DNA from: Rhodanobacter sp. L36
GTDB lineage: Bacteria; Pseudomonadota; Gammaproteobacteria; Xanthomonadales; Rhodanobacteraceae
Direction: 5' to 3'
DNA length: 64,000 bases
NCBI RefSeq assembly: GCF_009765755.1
Contig: NZ_LMUV01000011.1
Coordinates: 1,266,890-1,330,889, forward strand
How positions within the stretch are numbered: the stretch's first letter is position 1; every line of letters starts with the position of its first letter. The notes beneath the pieces are model-generated. The model was not told where the DNA came from and did no database searches. It saw nothing but the letters and a program-made list of their open reading frames with translations. The position numbers were made by a program, and so were the translations under genes. Below, piece by piece: positions 18,307-26,596 of the stretch.

Positions 18307-18355
18307 GACGGGATTCCGGGAAAGGTTGAACGACAGGAAGCAGCGCAATGCCGCT

Positions 18356-19327
18356 TCACGGTCGAGCCGCGCGCTCCACGTCGATGCCCGCCAATTCATC
18401 ACATCCGATCGCGCGGTTGATGTTTTGCATCGCCTGCGTTGCCGCACCCTTGAGCAGGTTGTCCAGTGTCGCCACGATCACCACGCGCTTGCCATCGGCA
18501 GACAACGCGAAACCGCCGATCTCCGCATGATGACGATGCGCGATGCGGCTGACCCATGGCGCTTCGTCGACCACGACGACAAGCTTCTCGTTGTCGTACG
18601 CGGCACGAAAGCGCGCGATCACTTCATCGCGCGTCATCTTGCGCGAAAGATAAAGATTGGTAGTGACCGAGAGCCCGCGGAAATGCGGCGCCACGTGCGG
18701 CATGAACTCCACCGGTACGCCCAACTGGAACGACGCCTCCTTCTCGTGCATGTGGCCGGTCAGCGCGTATGGCATCAGGTTGTCGCGCAGTTTTTCAGGA
18801 TCGTTTTTGTCCGACGGCGTGGTGCCGGCGCCGGAATAACCGGACACGCCGAAGCACACCGGCGGCGCAGCCAGCAGATCCTTGAGCGGCACGATCGACA
18901 ATTGCATCGCGGTGGCATAGCAACCGGGATTGCTGATGCGCTTCTGGCCGCGCCAGCTGTCGCGTGTCAGCTCCGGCAGGCCGTAGTACCAGCTTCGGTC
19001 GAAACGAAAATCGGCGGACAGATCGACGATCCGCGAATCCACACCGGCCTCATCGAACGCCGCCACATATTCGGCGGCCTTGCCGTTGGGCAGCGCGAGG
19101 ATCACTACGTCGGCGCCGAGTCTCGGAAGTACCGCCTGCGTCGGCGATGTGTAGCGAAGATCGCCGCGGTATTCCGCGACATGCACATCGACTCGCTCGC
19201 CATCCAGCTCGCGCGAAGAAACGAAGCCGAGTTCGAGCCCGGGATGCGCCGCGATCAGTCGGATCAGCTCCGCACCGGTATGACCCCGCGCGCCAACGAT
19301 GCCGATGGTTTTCTTGCCGTTTGCCAC
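18356..19327 (-). CDS. argC: N-acetyl-gamma-glutamyl-phosphate reductase
   Basis: A 323-residue NADP-dependent reductase of arginine synthesis. The dinucleotide motif [13 protein letters not shown] is at the N terminus, the catalytic Cys is in [13 protein letters not shown] near residue 140, and [13 protein letters not shown] matches the family. The GTG at 19327 is preferred: AGGAG lies 7 nt upstream, and the upstream TTG start (19357) would overlap argB without a ribosome-binding site. It reduces N-acetylglutamyl phosphate to the semialdehyde. It belongs to the short ArgC type found with NAGS-K fusions in Xanthomonadales. Confidence 0.95.
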   Translation of the reverse strand: MANGKKTIGIVGARGHTGAELIRLIAAHPGLELGFVSSRELDGERVDVHVAEYRGDLRYTSPTQAVLPRLGADVVILALPNGKAAEYVAAFDEAGVDSRIVDLSADFRFDRSWYYGLPELTRDSWRGQKRISNPGCYATAMQLSIVPLKDLLAAPPVCFGVSGYSGAGTTPSDKNDPEKLRDNLMPYALTGHMHEKEASFQLGVPVEFMPHVAPHFRGLSVTTNLYLSRKMTRDEVIARFRAAYDNEKLVVVVDEAPWVSRIAHRHHAEIGGFALSADGKRVVIVATLDNLLKGAATQAMQNINRAIGCDELAGIDVERAARP

Positions 19328-19353
19328 TACGTCACTCCTGCAATATCTCTTGT

Positions 19354-20670
19354 TCAATCCACCAGCGTTGGTTGCCGTTCGGCGCAGTGGGCGACGCAGC
19401 GGGCGATGGTTTCGAAATCGTCCATGCCGTACCAGAACACTTTCCAGCGTGGCTGCTTGAAGCAGCCATCGGACTCTGCGTAGTAGAACGGATTGACCTG
19501 ATTGCCGTGGCGCGAGCGCCAGAACAAGCGCGGGTTTTCCTCACGCATCAACAGCCACACCGCGCGTCCCAGGCCTTCGCCCTGTGCGTCGTCAAGCACC
19601 GCGAACTTGTCCAGATAAACCAGGCCATCCACTTCGACGAGGATCATCGCGGCACGATAGTTTTCACTGACATAAATACGGAACGATGTGGTGCGCTCGA
19701 AGTAATCATCCACCAGCGTGCGGCCGAAGCTCGACTCGATCAGGTCGCGCATGCGCGCCAAGTCGACGCCTTTCCACGAATCGTGCCGTTCCACTTTTTC
19801 GCCGCGCCGAACCAGTGTGCCGGAACCCTTGTGGGTGAAAAGTTCCTTGGCCAATTCGGACGGTCGTGTGATCGACACCGACGAGGTCAGCGGCAAGTTC
19901 TGCAGCAGATCGGCGATCTGTTCGATCTTCACGCGCATGCCCGAGTGCAGCCACGGCTGCTGCATCAACTGCTCGTACTCGGTGGAAAGATTGATCGAGT
20001 CGATCAGCTTGCCGTTGCCATCGAGCAGGCCGCCGGTGCCGGTGAGGAAAATGATCTTGTATGGCTGCAGCACGCGCACCAGTTCGTTGGCGGCGAAATC
20101 CGCATTGATGTTGAGGATCTGGCCCTGTTCGGTTTCACCGAGGCTGGCGATTACCGGGATGGAACCGGCGCGCAGGCTGGCGTCGATCGGCGCCAGGTTG
20201 ATGCTCTGCACCTGCCCTACCAGTCCATAGATTTCCGGATCGAGATAGCTGGCGTTAAACACACCGGAGGGCACCGACGTAGCGCGCGTATCCATCGACT
20301 GCAACGCTTCGACCAGCCGCAGGTTCTGTTGCTGGAACACGCGACGCACAATCGCCAGCGCCTGCGGCGAAGTCACCCGCAAACCATTGACGGTTTGTTT
20401 CTCGATGCCTGCAGCAGACAACTCTTCGTCCAGTTGCGGACCCGCACCGTGCAGCACGATCGGCGTGAGTCCCACTTGCTGCAGGAAAGTCAGCGATGAA
20501 GTGAGATCGGGCAGATCGTCGCGCAACACCGCGCCGCCCACTTTGACCACGGCGAAGCGCTTCGCGTCGAGCTGAGAAAAACGCTTCAGGTACTGCTGGA
20601 TTTCCTTCGCGCTGCCCATGCTCGAAAGCAGGCGCACGATGGTTTTGCGGGTGTGCGAGCCACTGTTCAT
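19354..20670 (-). CDS. argB: bifunctional N-acetylglutamate synthase/kinase (NAGS-K)
   Basis: A 438-residue fusion. The N-terminal amino-acid-kinase domain (about residues 15-280: [37 protein letters not shown]) phosphorylates N-acetylglutamate. The C-terminal GNAT domain (about 290-438: [37 protein letters not shown]) makes N-acetylglutamate from glutamate and acetyl-CoA. This architecture is known from Xanthomonas and resembles vertebrate NAGS; arginine acts on it allosterically in characterised relatives. The ATG at 20670 overlaps the argE' stop by 4 bp and is preferred over a longer frame. It provides the first two steps of the operon's pathway. Confidence 0.95.
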   Translation of the reverse strand: MNSGSHTRKTIVRLLSSMGSAKEIQQYLKRFSQLDAKRFAVVKVGGAVLRDDLPDLTSSLTFLQQVGLTPIVLHGAGPQLDEELSAAGIEKQTVNGLRVTSPQALAIVRRVFQQQNLRLVEALQSMDTRATSVPSGVFNASYLDPEIYGLVGQVQSINLAPIDASLRAGSIPVIASLGETEQGQILNINADFAANELVRVLQPYKIIFLTGTGGLLDGNGKLIDSINLSTEYEQLMQQPWLHSGMRVKIEQIADLLQNLPLTSSVSITRPSELAKELFTHKGSGTLVRRGEKVERHDSWKGVDLARMRDLIESSFGRTLVDDYFERTTSFRIYVSENYRAAMILVEVDGLVYLDKFAVLDDAQGEGLGRAVWLLMREENPRLFWRSRHGNQVNPFYYAESDGCFKQPRWKVFWYGMDDFETIARCVAHCAERQPTLVD

Positions 20671-21767
20671 GCGTTTCCACTTTCGACGATGCGGTAGATG
20701 TTGTCGGCGTACTGCCGCAGTTGATCGAGCGTCACCCACTCGTCGGCGGTGTGTGCCTGCGCAATGTCACCAGGGCCGTAGACGAACGAGGTGTAGCCGC
20801 CGGCGGAGAACAGTGCCGCTTCGGTCCAGAAATCCACCGCGTTGCCGATCGGCAATGCCAGTTCATCGGCGATATCGCGGGCCGCGAGCCGGCGTTCTTC
20901 CGCTCGTGCGGTATCGCCGGCAGGCAGCGAAGCACCGCGAAACGTTTCGCCGAATGCGACCGGTTGCGGCTCGACCAGCGCGCGAAAAATTCCGAGCAGA
21001 CGATCGGGATCCATCGTCGGTAATGGTCGAAAACCAAAGCGAACCTCGGCCGTTGGCGCGATCATGTTGGCCTTGATGCCGCCTTCGATGCGACCGATGT
21101 TGAAACGCAAGCCGGTGAGCCCGCCGAAGCGCTCGTGCGATTGCGCAGCCACGACATCCAGCGCCGCGCCGCCCCAGCGCACCGCCTGATGCAGCGCGCT
21201 GTCGCTGGGTTTCTGTTCACCCGATGCATGACCGGCTTGGCCGGCAAACCGCATCAGCACCGACTGGATGCCACGATGCGCCAGCACTGCCTCGCCCTTC
21301 GTCGGCTCGGCGACGATGATCGCTTCATACGGTTGTGGCTGGCTCAGGAAACCGGCAATGCAGCGTGCGTCGTTGGCTTCCTCGTCGGTCGAGAACAGCA
21401 GTGCCAGATCGCCGTCGCAGGCGTTCGCCACCGCGATCAGCGCCGCAGCCGCGCCCTTGATGTCGCAGGCACCGAGTCCGATCGCGCGATCACCCGTGGT
21501 ACGCAGCACATGCGGATCGGCACTCCAGTGCGGCGAATCCGGCACCGTATCGAGGTGCACGTTGAACAGGTATTTCGGTGAGCCGCGCACCGCGTGCAAG
21601 GTCACCACGCCGGCGCCGTAGTCGGTCACGGTCACGCTGAAGCCTGGCAGCTGCGCGCGCATGTAGTCGAACAAGCCGCCGGTACCGATCGCGCGCGGCG
21701 GATTGCGCGTGTCGAAGGCAACCAGCGCCTTGAGATGGTACAGCGTGGATTCGAGTAGCGCGCTCAT
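20667..21767 (-). CDS. argE': N-acetyl-L-citrulline deacetylase (ArgE-type M20 peptidase)
   Basis: A 366-residue M20-family metallohydrolase: [13 protein letters not shown] (first metal His/Asp), [13 protein letters not shown] (bridging Asp), [11 protein letters not shown] (general base and metal Glu pair) and [14 protein letters not shown]. The neighbouring carbamoyltransferase is of the acetylornithine type, so the expected substrate is N-acetylcitrulline, as in Xanthomonas, not N-acetylornithine; the citrulline released feeds argG. Both ends overlap neighbours by 4 bp (GNAT upstream, argB downstream), placing it in a tightly coupled set. Substrate is inferred from context. Confidence 0.92.
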   Translation of the reverse strand: MSALLESTLYHLKALVAFDTRNPPRAIGTGGLFDYMRAQLPGFSVTVTDYGAGVVTLHAVRGSPKYLFNVHLDTVPDSPHWSADPHVLRTTGDRAIGLGACDIKGAAAALIAVANACDGDLALLFSTDEEANDARCIAGFLSQPQPYEAIIVAEPTKGEAVLAHRGIQSVLMRFAGQAGHASGEQKPSDSALHQAVRWGGAALDVVAAQSHERFGGLTGLRFNIGRIEGGIKANMIAPTAEVRFGFRPLPTMDPDRLLGIFRALVEPQPVAFGETFRGASLPAGDTARAEERRLAARDIADELALPIGNAVDFWTEAALFSAGGYTSFVYGPGDIAQAHTADEWVTLDQLRQYADNIYRIVESGNA

Positions 21768-22204
21768 GCCTTTACCGTCTCTCTTGAATAGACATCCATA
21801 TCGAACTTTTCCATCAGGTTCTGCGGCCGCGTGGGCGCGGCGAAACCGAAAGCTGCATAGAGGTCGTGCGCGTCACCGGTAGCCAGGCTGAAACGGCGCA
21901 GGCCCTGCAGTTGCGGATGTGCCATGACGATGTTCATCAATGTCTTGGAATAGCCTCGCCCACGATGTTCCGGCAGCACGAACACATCGGCCAGATAACC
22001 AAAGGTGGCGCCATCGGTAACCACTCGCGCGAAGGCCACCTGATGTCCATCGAGATAACCGCCGAAGCACAGCGAGCCGGCGATCGCACGTTCCACCGTC
22101 GCGCGCGGAATGCCGCGACTCCAGTACGCGTCGGTCGAAAGGAAACGATGAATCAGCTCGACGTCGAGCTGATCCTTGTCCGTCGATATCTGCAACGCGC
22201 TCAT
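21764..22204 (-). CDS. GNAT-family N-acetyltransferase
   Basis: A 146-residue single-domain GNAT. The acetyl-CoA pyrophosphate loop is LPEHRGRGYSKTLM near residues 83-96, followed by FSLATGDAHDLYAAFGF, the usual beta5-alpha4 segment. It resembles small acetyltransferases acting on amines or protein N termini. Its position between argG (6 bp gap) and argE' (4 bp overlap) suggests a role in arginine metabolism, for example acetylating an arginine-pathway intermediate. The NAGS activity itself is already covered by the ArgB fusion, so its exact task is open. Confidence 0.82.
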   Translation of the reverse strand: MSALQISTDKDQLDVELIHRFLSTDAYWSRGIPRATVERAIAGSLCFGGYLDGHQVAFARVVTDGATFGYLADVFVLPEHRGRGYSKTLMNIVMAHPQLQGLRRFSLATGDAHDLYAAFGFAAPTRPQNLMEKFDMDVYSRETVKA

Positions 22205-22210
22205 GCAGCT

Positions 22211-23416
22211 TCAGCCCTTGTCCGTCGCACGATTTACTTCGGCCCAGAGCGTGCTGCTCATGCCGAACAGCTTGATGAAACCTTCCGCTTCGGCGACGCC
22301 CCAGTCGGCCGCCTGCGCATAGGTCGCGCCCTTGGCGTTGAGGATGTGTTTCGATTCGATGGCCACGGTGCTGACGTTGCCGCCCGTGGTTTCCAGCGTC
22401 ACTTCGCCGTTGACGGTGGACTGGCTGGAGTGGAGAAACGCCTCGAGATCGGTCTTCAACGGATCGTGGAAAAACCCTTCGTAAACCAGTTCGACCCACT
22501 TGCGCGCCACATCGGGTTTGAAGCGATTCTGGTGTTTGGAAAGCACCGCCTCTTCCAGCGCGCGATGCGCAGTGAGCAAGGCCGTCAGGCCGGGCGCTTC
22601 GAAAATGATCCGGCCCTTCAGTCCGATGGTAGTGTCGCCGGTATAGAGACCGCGACCGACGCCGTATTGGGCGAACAAGTGGTTGAGCTTCGCCAGCATC
22701 GTGTGGCCGGCGATCTTCTCGCCGTCGAGCGTTACGGCTTCGCCATGAACGAAGCCCACCTTCACGCGCAACGGTTTGGACGGCCATTCGGCACGCGGCT
22801 TGCACCAGCCTGTGGCGCCCTCACCCGGCGCCTGCCAACGATCGATCTCGCCGCCGGACATGGTCAGGCCGAGCAGGTTTTCATTGATGGTGTACGCCTG
22901 CTGCTTGGCGCGCACGCCGAAGCCGCGCTCTTCGAGATAAGCCTGTTCGTAGGCGCGCACGGCCGTGTGCTCTTTCTGGATCTCGCGGATCGGTGCCACG
23001 ATGTCGTAGTCGCCCAGCGCCTTCACGGTCAGGTCGAAGCGCACCTGATCATTGCCCATGCCGGTGCAGCCGTGCGCGATGGCTTTGGTGCCCAGTTCGT
23101 CGGCGCGCTTCAGCGCGGCATCGACGATCAGATAGCGATCGGAGACCAGCAACGGATACTGGCCCTGGTAGCCCTCGCCTGCCCACACGAATGGTTTGAC
23201 GAAACCGTTCCAGATCGCCGGCCCGCCATCGACAGTGACGTGGCTGGCTACACCGAGTTCCTTCGCACGATCTTCGATGAACACACGCTCGTCCGCGTCG
23301 ACACCACCGGTATCGGCGAACACGGTGTGCACGGCCCAACCGCGTTCCTGCAGGTACGGCACGCAGAAGCTCGTGTCGAGGCCGCCGGAAAAAGCGAGAA
23401 CGATATCTTTGCTCAT
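22211..23416 (-). CDS. argG: argininosuccinate synthase
   Basis: A 401-residue ATP-pyrophosphatase enzyme that joins citrulline and aspartate. The N-terminal [11 protein letters not shown] is the P-loop-like motif; [14 protein letters not shown] and [20 protein letters not shown] are family segments for ATP and citrulline/aspartate binding. The ATG at 23416 is chosen over an upstream start at 23458, which has no homologous residues. In this pathway it receives citrulline from the deacetylase encoded two genes downstream. Confidence 0.96.
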   Translation of the reverse strand: MSKDIVLAFSGGLDTSFCVPYLQERGWAVHTVFADTGGVDADERVFIEDRAKELGVASHVTVDGGPAIWNGFVKPFVWAGEGYQGQYPLLVSDRYLIVDAALKRADELGTKAIAHGCTGMGNDQVRFDLTVKALGDYDIVAPIREIQKEHTAVRAYEQAYLEERGFGVRAKQQAYTINENLLGLTMSGGEIDRWQAPGEGATGWCKPRAEWPSKPLRVKVGFVHGEAVTLDGEKIAGHTMLAKLNHLFAQYGVGRGLYTGDTTIGLKGRIIFEAPGLTALLTAHRALEEAVLSKHQNRFKPDVARKWVELVYEGFFHDPLKTDLEAFLHSSQSTVNGEVTLETTGGNVSTVAIESKHILNAKGATYAQAADWGVAEAEGFIKLFGMSSTLWAEVNRATDKG

Positions 23417-23444
23417 GACTTGCAAATCCTGGATATGAAAATGT

Positions 23445-23924
23445 TCAAAGAGGTGCAACGACGACTTGCGGCTCGCAGTGCACGGGGAAATTCACGGAGT
23501 TGGCGATGAAGCAGGCGTGGTGCGCGTCTTCATGCAGCGCGATGGCCTTGTCACGGTCGCTCGCCGCGCTCACGGTGACACGTGGCCGCAATACGACCTC
23601 GACGAAGCGTCCGCCATGTTCGTGGAGTTCCATCATCCCTTCGGCGGTATCGGCATACGCCGTAACGACGATGCCCGCGGTCACCGCCACGTGCAGATAC
23701 GAAAGCATGTGGCAGGTCGACAGGGCGGCGACGAGCATGTCTTCGGGATTGTGTTTGCTCGCATCGCCGCGAAAGGCCGCATCGGACGAGCCGGCCAGCG
23801 TTGGCTTGCCGGCGATGCGGATGTCGTGGCTGCGCTCGTAGCCGCGATAGCTCTGTGTGCCGGTTCCGAGATTGCCAGTCCATTCGACGTCGACGCGATA
23901 GCGATGCTCGTGTCCGATGCTCAT
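23445..23924 (-). CDS. OsmC-family protein
   Basis: A 159-residue OsmC/Ohr-type protein with the two Cys positions of thiol peroxidases: [15 protein letters not shown] near residue 76 and [14 protein letters not shown] near 140. An Arg in the usual region completes the site. Such proteins reduce organic hydroperoxides with dihydrolipoamide or a similar thiol donor. The start overlaps the paiB stop by 4 bp and argG follows after 28 bp, so the gene is embedded in the arginine operon without an obvious metabolic link. Confidence 0.86.
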   Translation of the reverse strand: MSIGHEHRYRVDVEWTGNLGTGTQSYRGYERSHDIRIAGKPTLAGSSDAAFRGDASKHNPEDMLVAALSTCHMLSYLHVAVTAGIVVTAYADTAEGMMELHEHGGRFVEVVLRPRVTVSAASDRDKAIALHEDAHHACFIANSVNFPVHCEPQVVVAPL

Positions 23925-24544
23925 GGTTTGCTTTCCTCCTGCAGGGCCATGAGGTCGGCCAGCTCGGCATCGCCATCGCCGTTGCGCTCGCGCAGCCCGG
24001 CGATCACACCGGCGCGATTGCGCGTCGGATGATTCTGGCTCAGCTTGAACTTGCCTTCGACGCGGTCGATGGTGATCTCGATGCCGACGATGGCATGCAG
24101 CATTTTTTCGACGTGGTCTGCCGGTGCGTCGCTGACATGCCAGGGTTGCGGCTGCGTGGCCTCGTGATGGTCGGTCAACTTTTCCAGCAATTGATGAAGC
24201 CAGACCGCATCGCGGACAACGCGCATACGACCATGCACGTGCACGACGGCGTAATTCCACGTGGGAACTTCACGACCAGTCTCGTACTTGGTCGGATACC
24301 AGTTGGGGCTGATATAACCGTCCGGCCCGTGAAAAATCACCAACCCCTCGGCGTCATCCATTTTCGACAATTCGCTGCCGCCCGCGACATGCCCATGCAG
24401 CACATCGCCGACGATTTCAAACGGCAGATGATTGGCGACGATGCCACTGGCGTTATTCACGATCAGCGTGGCGAACGGATACGCACGAATCAATTCGTGC
24501 AGCACATCGTTACGCGATTCGACGAAGGATTTAGGCTGGTACAT
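23921..24544 (-). CDS. FMN-binding PaiB-type protein
   Basis: A 207-residue split-barrel flavin-binding protein of the PaiB family. It has MYQPKSFVE at the start, FATLIVNN, LPFEI, VIFHGPDGYISPNWYP, VPTWNYAVVHVHG and the late SQNHPTRNRAGVI pattern. In Bacillus PaiB is described as a negative regulator of sporulation and protease genes; in proteobacteria members are often annotated as FMN-binding negative regulators, with little experimental support. It lies 9 bp after argF', and co-expression with arginine genes is probable. Function unknown. Confidence 0.87.
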   Translation of the reverse strand: MYQPKSFVESRNDVLHELIRAYPFATLIVNNASGIVANHLPFEIVGDVLHGHVAGGSELSKMDDAEGLVIFHGPDGYISPNWYPTKYETGREVPTWNYAVVHVHGRMRVVRDAVWLHQLLEKLTDHHEATQPQPWHVSDAPADHVEKMLHAIVGIEITIDRVEGKFKLSQNHPTRNRAGVIAGLRERNGDGDAELADLMALQEESKP

Positions 24545-24553
24545 GCCGCAGCC

Positions 24554-25561
24554 TCAGCGTTGCGCGATCAGCGAAGCCATCACCGCTTTCTGCACGTGCA
24601 GGCGGTTCTCGGCTTCATCGATGGCGATGCACGCAGGCGAATCCATTACCGCGTCGGTGGCCTTGATGTTCCGACGCAATGGCAGGCAATGGCTGAACAG
24701 GCCGTGGTCGGTGAGCGCCATCTTCGCTTCGTCCACGATGAAATGCTTGTTGACCTCGCGGATCGGTTTCTCCTGCTCCCATCGACCGAAAAACGGCAAC
24801 GCACCCCAGCTTTTGGCATAGACGACGTGGGCGCCGGTATAGGCCTCCTCGATATCGTGGCTGACCTTCAGCGAGCCGCCATTCTGTTCGGCATTCAGGC
24901 GGCCAAACGCCATGTAACGTTCGTCCAGCACGTAATCGGGCGTGGGACAAAGCAACGTCACGTCCATGCCCATCTTCGTCGCGATCAGCAGCGCGGAGTT
25001 CGCCACGGCGGTGTTCAACGGCTTGGGGTGATAGGTCCAGGTCAGCACATATTTCTTGTTCTGCAGATCGCCGAGATGCTCCCTCAGCGCCAACGCATGC
25101 GCCAGTTCCTGGCAGGGATGGGTGATCGTTTCCATGTTGATCACCGGCACCGTGGCATATTGCGCAAAGGCCTTGATCACGGCGTCCTCGCGATCCACCG
25201 ACCAGTCCTTGAATTTCGGGAATGCGCGCACTGCGATCAGATCGACGTAGCGGGAAAGCACGCGTGCGACCTCCGCAATATGCTCTTCGGTATCGCCATC
25301 CATCACGCTGCCGACTTCGAACTCGATCGGCCACGCATCCTTGCCGGGCGACAGCACGATCGCGTGCGCACCCAGATGGAACGCGCCCAGCTCGAAGCTG
25401 GTGCGCGTGCGCATCGAAGGATTGAAGAACAACAACGCGATCGACTTGCCGGCAAGCTGCTGGCCGCGCGGCGAACGCTTGAACTGCGCAGCCTGCGACA
25501 ACAACGCATCGATCTCGGCGCGGCTGTAATCCTGCGTGGTGATGAAATGGCGAATGGTCAT
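24554..25561 (-). CDS. argF': N-acetyl-L-ornithine carbamoyltransferase (AOTC)
   Basis: A 335-residue transcarbamylase. The carbamoyl-phosphate loop is SMRTRTS at 49-55 and HPCQELAHAL binds the second substrate. The sequence shows AOTC features known from Xanthomonas campestris: Trp77 in GKDAWPIEF, Glu92 in MDGDTEEHI (Pro at the matching position marks the succinylornithine enzymes), LTWTYHPKPLNTAVANS, and the late Lys in LPLRRNIKATDA. It carbamoylates N-acetylornithine to N-acetylcitrulline. The ATG at 25561 is used; the first gene of the operon, it is preceded by a terminator and an arginine-rich leader ORF, indicating attenuation. Confidence 0.96.
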   Translation of the reverse strand: MTIRHFITTQDYSRAEIDALLSQAAQFKRSPRGQQLAGKSIALLFFNPSMRTRTSFELGAFHLGAHAIVLSPGKDAWPIEFEVGSVMDGDTEEHIAEVARVLSRYVDLIAVRAFPKFKDWSVDREDAVIKAFAQYATVPVINMETITHPCQELAHALALREHLGDLQNKKYVLTWTYHPKPLNTAVANSALLIATKMGMDVTLLCPTPDYVLDERYMAFGRLNAEQNGGSLKVSHDIEEAYTGAHVVYAKSWGALPFFGRWEQEKPIREVNKHFIVDEAKMALTDHGLFSHCLPLRRNIKATDAVMDSPACIAIDEAENRLHVQKAVMASLIAQR

Positions 25562-25579
25562 CGATTTCTCCAACTGCAA

Positions 25580-25610
25580 AAACAAAAAACCCGGCGTGCG
25601 AGCCGGGTTT
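25580..25610 (-). terminator. intrinsic terminator in the argF' leader (attenuator)
   Basis: In the minus-strand transcript the stem AAACCCGGC (25610-25602) / GCCGGGTTT (25595-25587), with a 6-nt loop, is followed by a T-rich run (TTTGTTTTTG). The hairpin ends about 20 nt before the argF' start, so it is not the end of the upstream gene but a leader terminator in front of argF'. Its 5' arm (ACCCGGC, 25608-25602) is complementary to GCCGGGT at 25651-25645, at the end of the leader ORF. Confidence 0.8.
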
Positions 25611-25642
25611 ATCGTCGAAACACATGAAACGCGTACGACAGC

Positions 25643-25747
25643 CTACCCGGCCGAATGTCCGTTCATCGGTCGGCGAGCACGCGATGTCATGCCGGCGGCC
25701 ATGCGGGCGCTGGTGAGAACAATGGCGGTATAGACGGCTGTTGACAT
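25643..25747 (-). CDS. putative arginine leader peptide of the argF' operon
   Basis: A 34-codon ORF with Arg at codons 15, 23, 25 and 26; codons 23-26 read Arg-Ala-Arg-Arg. It ends with Ser-Ala-Gly and TAG at 25645-25643, 33 nt before the terminator stem. The last codons contain GCCGGGT, complementary to the terminator's 5' arm. CGACCGA over codons 26-28 (25672-25666) can pair with TCGGCCG (25654-25648), with one mismatch, giving the alternative 1:2 hairpin. A ribosome stalled at the Arg codons would cover arm 1 and free arm 2 to disrupt the terminator. The ribosome-binding site is weak (GGAA). A longer frame starting at 25828 (61 codons) contains the same Arg run. Confidence 0.6.
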   Translation of the reverse strand: MSTAVYTAIVLTSARMAAGMTSRARRPMNGHSAG

Positions 25748-25825
25748 GAGAGTTCCGAACGGCGAGCGCACATGATGGCGAACATTGCGCTGCCGCGCAA
25801 CAAAAAGTATCGGGAGCGGAAACGA

Positions 25826-25849
25826 CATCGCCGCCCTTAGGCGGCGATG
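25826..25849. terminator. 10-bp hairpin upstream of the argF' leader
   Basis: CATCGCCGCC (25826-25835) and GGCGGCGATG (25840-25849) form a perfect stem with a 4-nt loop, 27 bp after the stop of the glycine-zipper gene on the same strand. It probably marks the end of that transcript, although the following T-run is weak (TCGTTTCC). Confidence 0.5.
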
Positions 25850-25875
25850 CGATGAACAGTGACGCCAGGGAAACG

Positions 25876-26418
25876 TCAGTCTGCAGGTTCCACGCTCACC
25901 CGTACGCGCAGGCGTTCGCCCGGGTCATAGCTTAGGCGGGACATGTAGACCTCGCCGCGATAGCGGTACTCGACGTCGTAGCCGACGATCCGGCGCTGCT
26001 CGCTGACCGACCTCACTTCACGACATTGAGTCTGCGTGGACTGGTAATCGCCGCCCTGATCCGACACGTGGTTGCCGACGGCTCCGCCGGCCACCGCACC
26101 GGCGACGGTGGCAGCAGTGCGACCGTCTCCCTTGCCAACCGTATGGCCCAGCACGCCTCCGATCACCGCGCCCAACACCGTGCCCGCCGCAGTATTGCCA
26201 CTGTCGTGCTGCACGACCGGCTGGTCGTAGCATTCCTGCTGCGGAACCTCGCTGCGCGTGACGCCCTGCACCGGATCCGCGCGCAGCACATCAGCCCAAC
26301 CATAGTGGGCATTGTCGTCATTACCGGGAGGACCCGGCGGGCCTTGACGCGCATCCTGTGCACTCGCACTGAAAGCCACGATGCTCAGCAGCAGCGTGGA
26401 GAAAAATAATCTGGTCAT
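25876..26418 (-). CDS. glycine-zipper 2TM-domain surface-antigen-like protein
   Basis: A 180-residue protein with a signal peptide (MTRLFFSTLLLSIVAFSASA) and a proline/glycine-rich early segment (QGPPGPPGNDD). A glycine-zipper block follows at about 85-125 (AAGTVLGAVIGGVLGHTVG, VAGAVAGGAVGNHV), as in the 17-kDa surface antigen/glycine-zipper 2TM family. A beta-type C-terminal domain (YDVEYRYRGEVYMSRLSYDPGERLRV) completes it. These envelope proteins insert into or line the outer membrane; function is poorly known. No lipobox Cys is seen. The ATG at 26418 gives a proper signal peptide. Confidence 0.8.
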   Translation of the reverse strand: MTRLFFSTLLLSIVAFSASAQDARQGPPGPPGNDDNAHYGWADVLRADPVQGVTRSEVPQQECYDQPVVQHDSGNTAAGTVLGAVIGGVLGHTVGKGDGRTAATVAGAVAGGAVGNHVSDQGGDYQSTQTQCREVRSVSEQRRIVGYDVEYRYRGEVYMSRLSYDPGERLRVRVSVEPAD

Positions 26419-26596
26419 GGCGACCTCCGAATCTGTACATCGATGCGCTCGCGCGCGAACTAGAGACATTGCATCAAGTTCACGCTGAATCCACGCTTAG
26501 AATGGCCGCAAGATCACTGCGCCGCTTACACCTTGTTAAGATGCCGGGCTCGTCGCGCCCGCCATGACGACTCTTTCGCCTGCGGATTTCCACCCG

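Noticed and set aside
18964-20499. A 511-codon plus-strand frame opposite argC and argB
   Set aside because: Antisense shadow of two enzyme genes with intact motifs.
21866-23509. A 547-codon plus-strand frame opposite argG and the GNAT gene
   Set aside because: Shadow of argG; no domain pattern, no ribosome-binding site, and the opposite frame has clear enzyme motifs.
24554-25561. Ordinary ornithine carbamoyltransferase or succinylornithine carbamoyltransferase
   Set aside because: Trp77 and Glu92 and the long TWTYHPKPLNT segment match the acetylornithine enzyme, and the operon has the matching NAGS-K and deacetylase genes.
23801-25627. A 608-codon open frame on the plus strand opposite paiB and argF'
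   Set aside because: It is the complement of well-supported genes; the translation is His/Arg/Gln-rich with no domain. Such long antisense frames are expected at this GC content.
26564-26596. The ATG at 26564 as the cysS start
   Set aside because: It adds 11 residues not matching the family N terminus; kept as an alternative only.
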